A stretch of DNA of 5,426 bases. Source: Saprospiraceae bacterium (GTDB lineage Bacteria; Bacteroidota; Bacteroidia; Chitinophagales; Saprospiraceae). Of this stretch, positions 5,353 to 5,426 are shown piece after piece. The translations under genes and the position numbers were made by a program. Below the pieces are notes generated by a model. That model did not search any database and was not told the origin of the DNA. It was given only the letters and a program-made list of their open reading frames with translations. The DNA is taken from assembly GCA_013002475.1 (NCBI GenBank), contig JABDJM010000269.1, positions 1 to 5,426 of the forward strand, written 5' to 3'. How positions within the stretch are numbered: the stretch's first letter is position 1; each line of letters starts with the position of its first letter.

Positions 5353-5426
5353 GATTTGAAGATAAAAAATTACCGGCTTAAACCCTGCACTAGTTATAGC
5401 TTAGTCCATGACCATAAGGATAGAGT
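5353..5426. other. Non-coding right edge, probable leader/promoter side of the AHSA1 operon
   Basis: These 74 bases lie upstream of the AHSA1 start and run off the window. I see no coding frame entering from the right and no RNA gene. On the minus strand TAATTTTT (5372-5365) is one base from the Bacteroidota -7 element TAnnTTTG, but it sits too near the ATG and has no -33 TTTG partner at the right distance, so I do not call a promoter. The real one may lie beyond the edge. Confidence 0.3.

Noticed and set aside
1..5426. A new defence, phage, toxin-antitoxin or mobile system
   Set aside because: No nuclease, helicase, reverse transcriptase, transposase, integrase, toxin-antitoxin pair, long repeat or array was found; the 2H phosphoesterase alone is a widespread housekeeping-type family and does not indicate cyclic-oligonucleotide defence without a partner nucleotidyltransferase or effector.

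Overview
The window reads as an ordinary stretch of a Bacteroidota chromosome (Flavobacteriia or Cytophagia type, probably marine or polysaccharide-degrading). The evidence is moderately AT-rich DNA, no Shine-Dalgarno sequence in front of any of the eight genes, and a lipoprotein whose Cys is followed at once by a Gln/Asp/Glu-rich tract like the Bacteroidota surface-export signal. The gene families also fit: a GH16 laminarinase-like enzyme and small VOC, DUF1801 and AHSA1 proteins. The genus cannot be told from this window.

All eight convincing genes lie on the minus strand, so transcription runs from high to low coordinates. Right block (5352 down to 3565): an AHSA1-type SRPBCC protein, a DUF1801 protein, a VOC protein without the metal-binding quartet, and a four-helix membrane protein. 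Their gaps are 9, 29 and 13 bp, so they are probably one operon. Centre (3474 to 2083): a GH16 beta-glucanase lipoprotein with an extra C-terminal beta-rich domain, flanked by gaps of 90 and 187 bp and therefore probably its own unit. Left block (1895 to 25): a membrane-anchored alpha/beta hydrolase with an altered nucleophile elbow, a 2H phosphoesterase (2'-5' RNA ligase family) and a VOC protein with an intact glyoxalase-I-like HEHE quartet. Their gaps are 32 and 15 bp, so they are probably co-transcribed.

The GH16 protein is the only gene with a clear physiological role: cleavage of beta-1,3 or mixed-linkage glucan at the cell surface. No SusC/SusD pair, TonB receptor, sulfatase or further glycosidase is present, so nothing here shows a polysaccharide utilisation locus. 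The other genes are small single-domain proteins whose substrates cannot be read from sequence. The 187-bp gap at 1896-2082 holds a short plus-strand reading frame with protein-like composition that may be a gene remnant. I found no RNA gene, mobile element, CRISPR array, phage gene or defence system, and nothing that supports a new multi-gene system. The best leads are the elbow change in the hydrolase, the unassigned GH16 C-terminal domain, the possible remnant, and the AHSA1-DUF1801-VOC-membrane operon.
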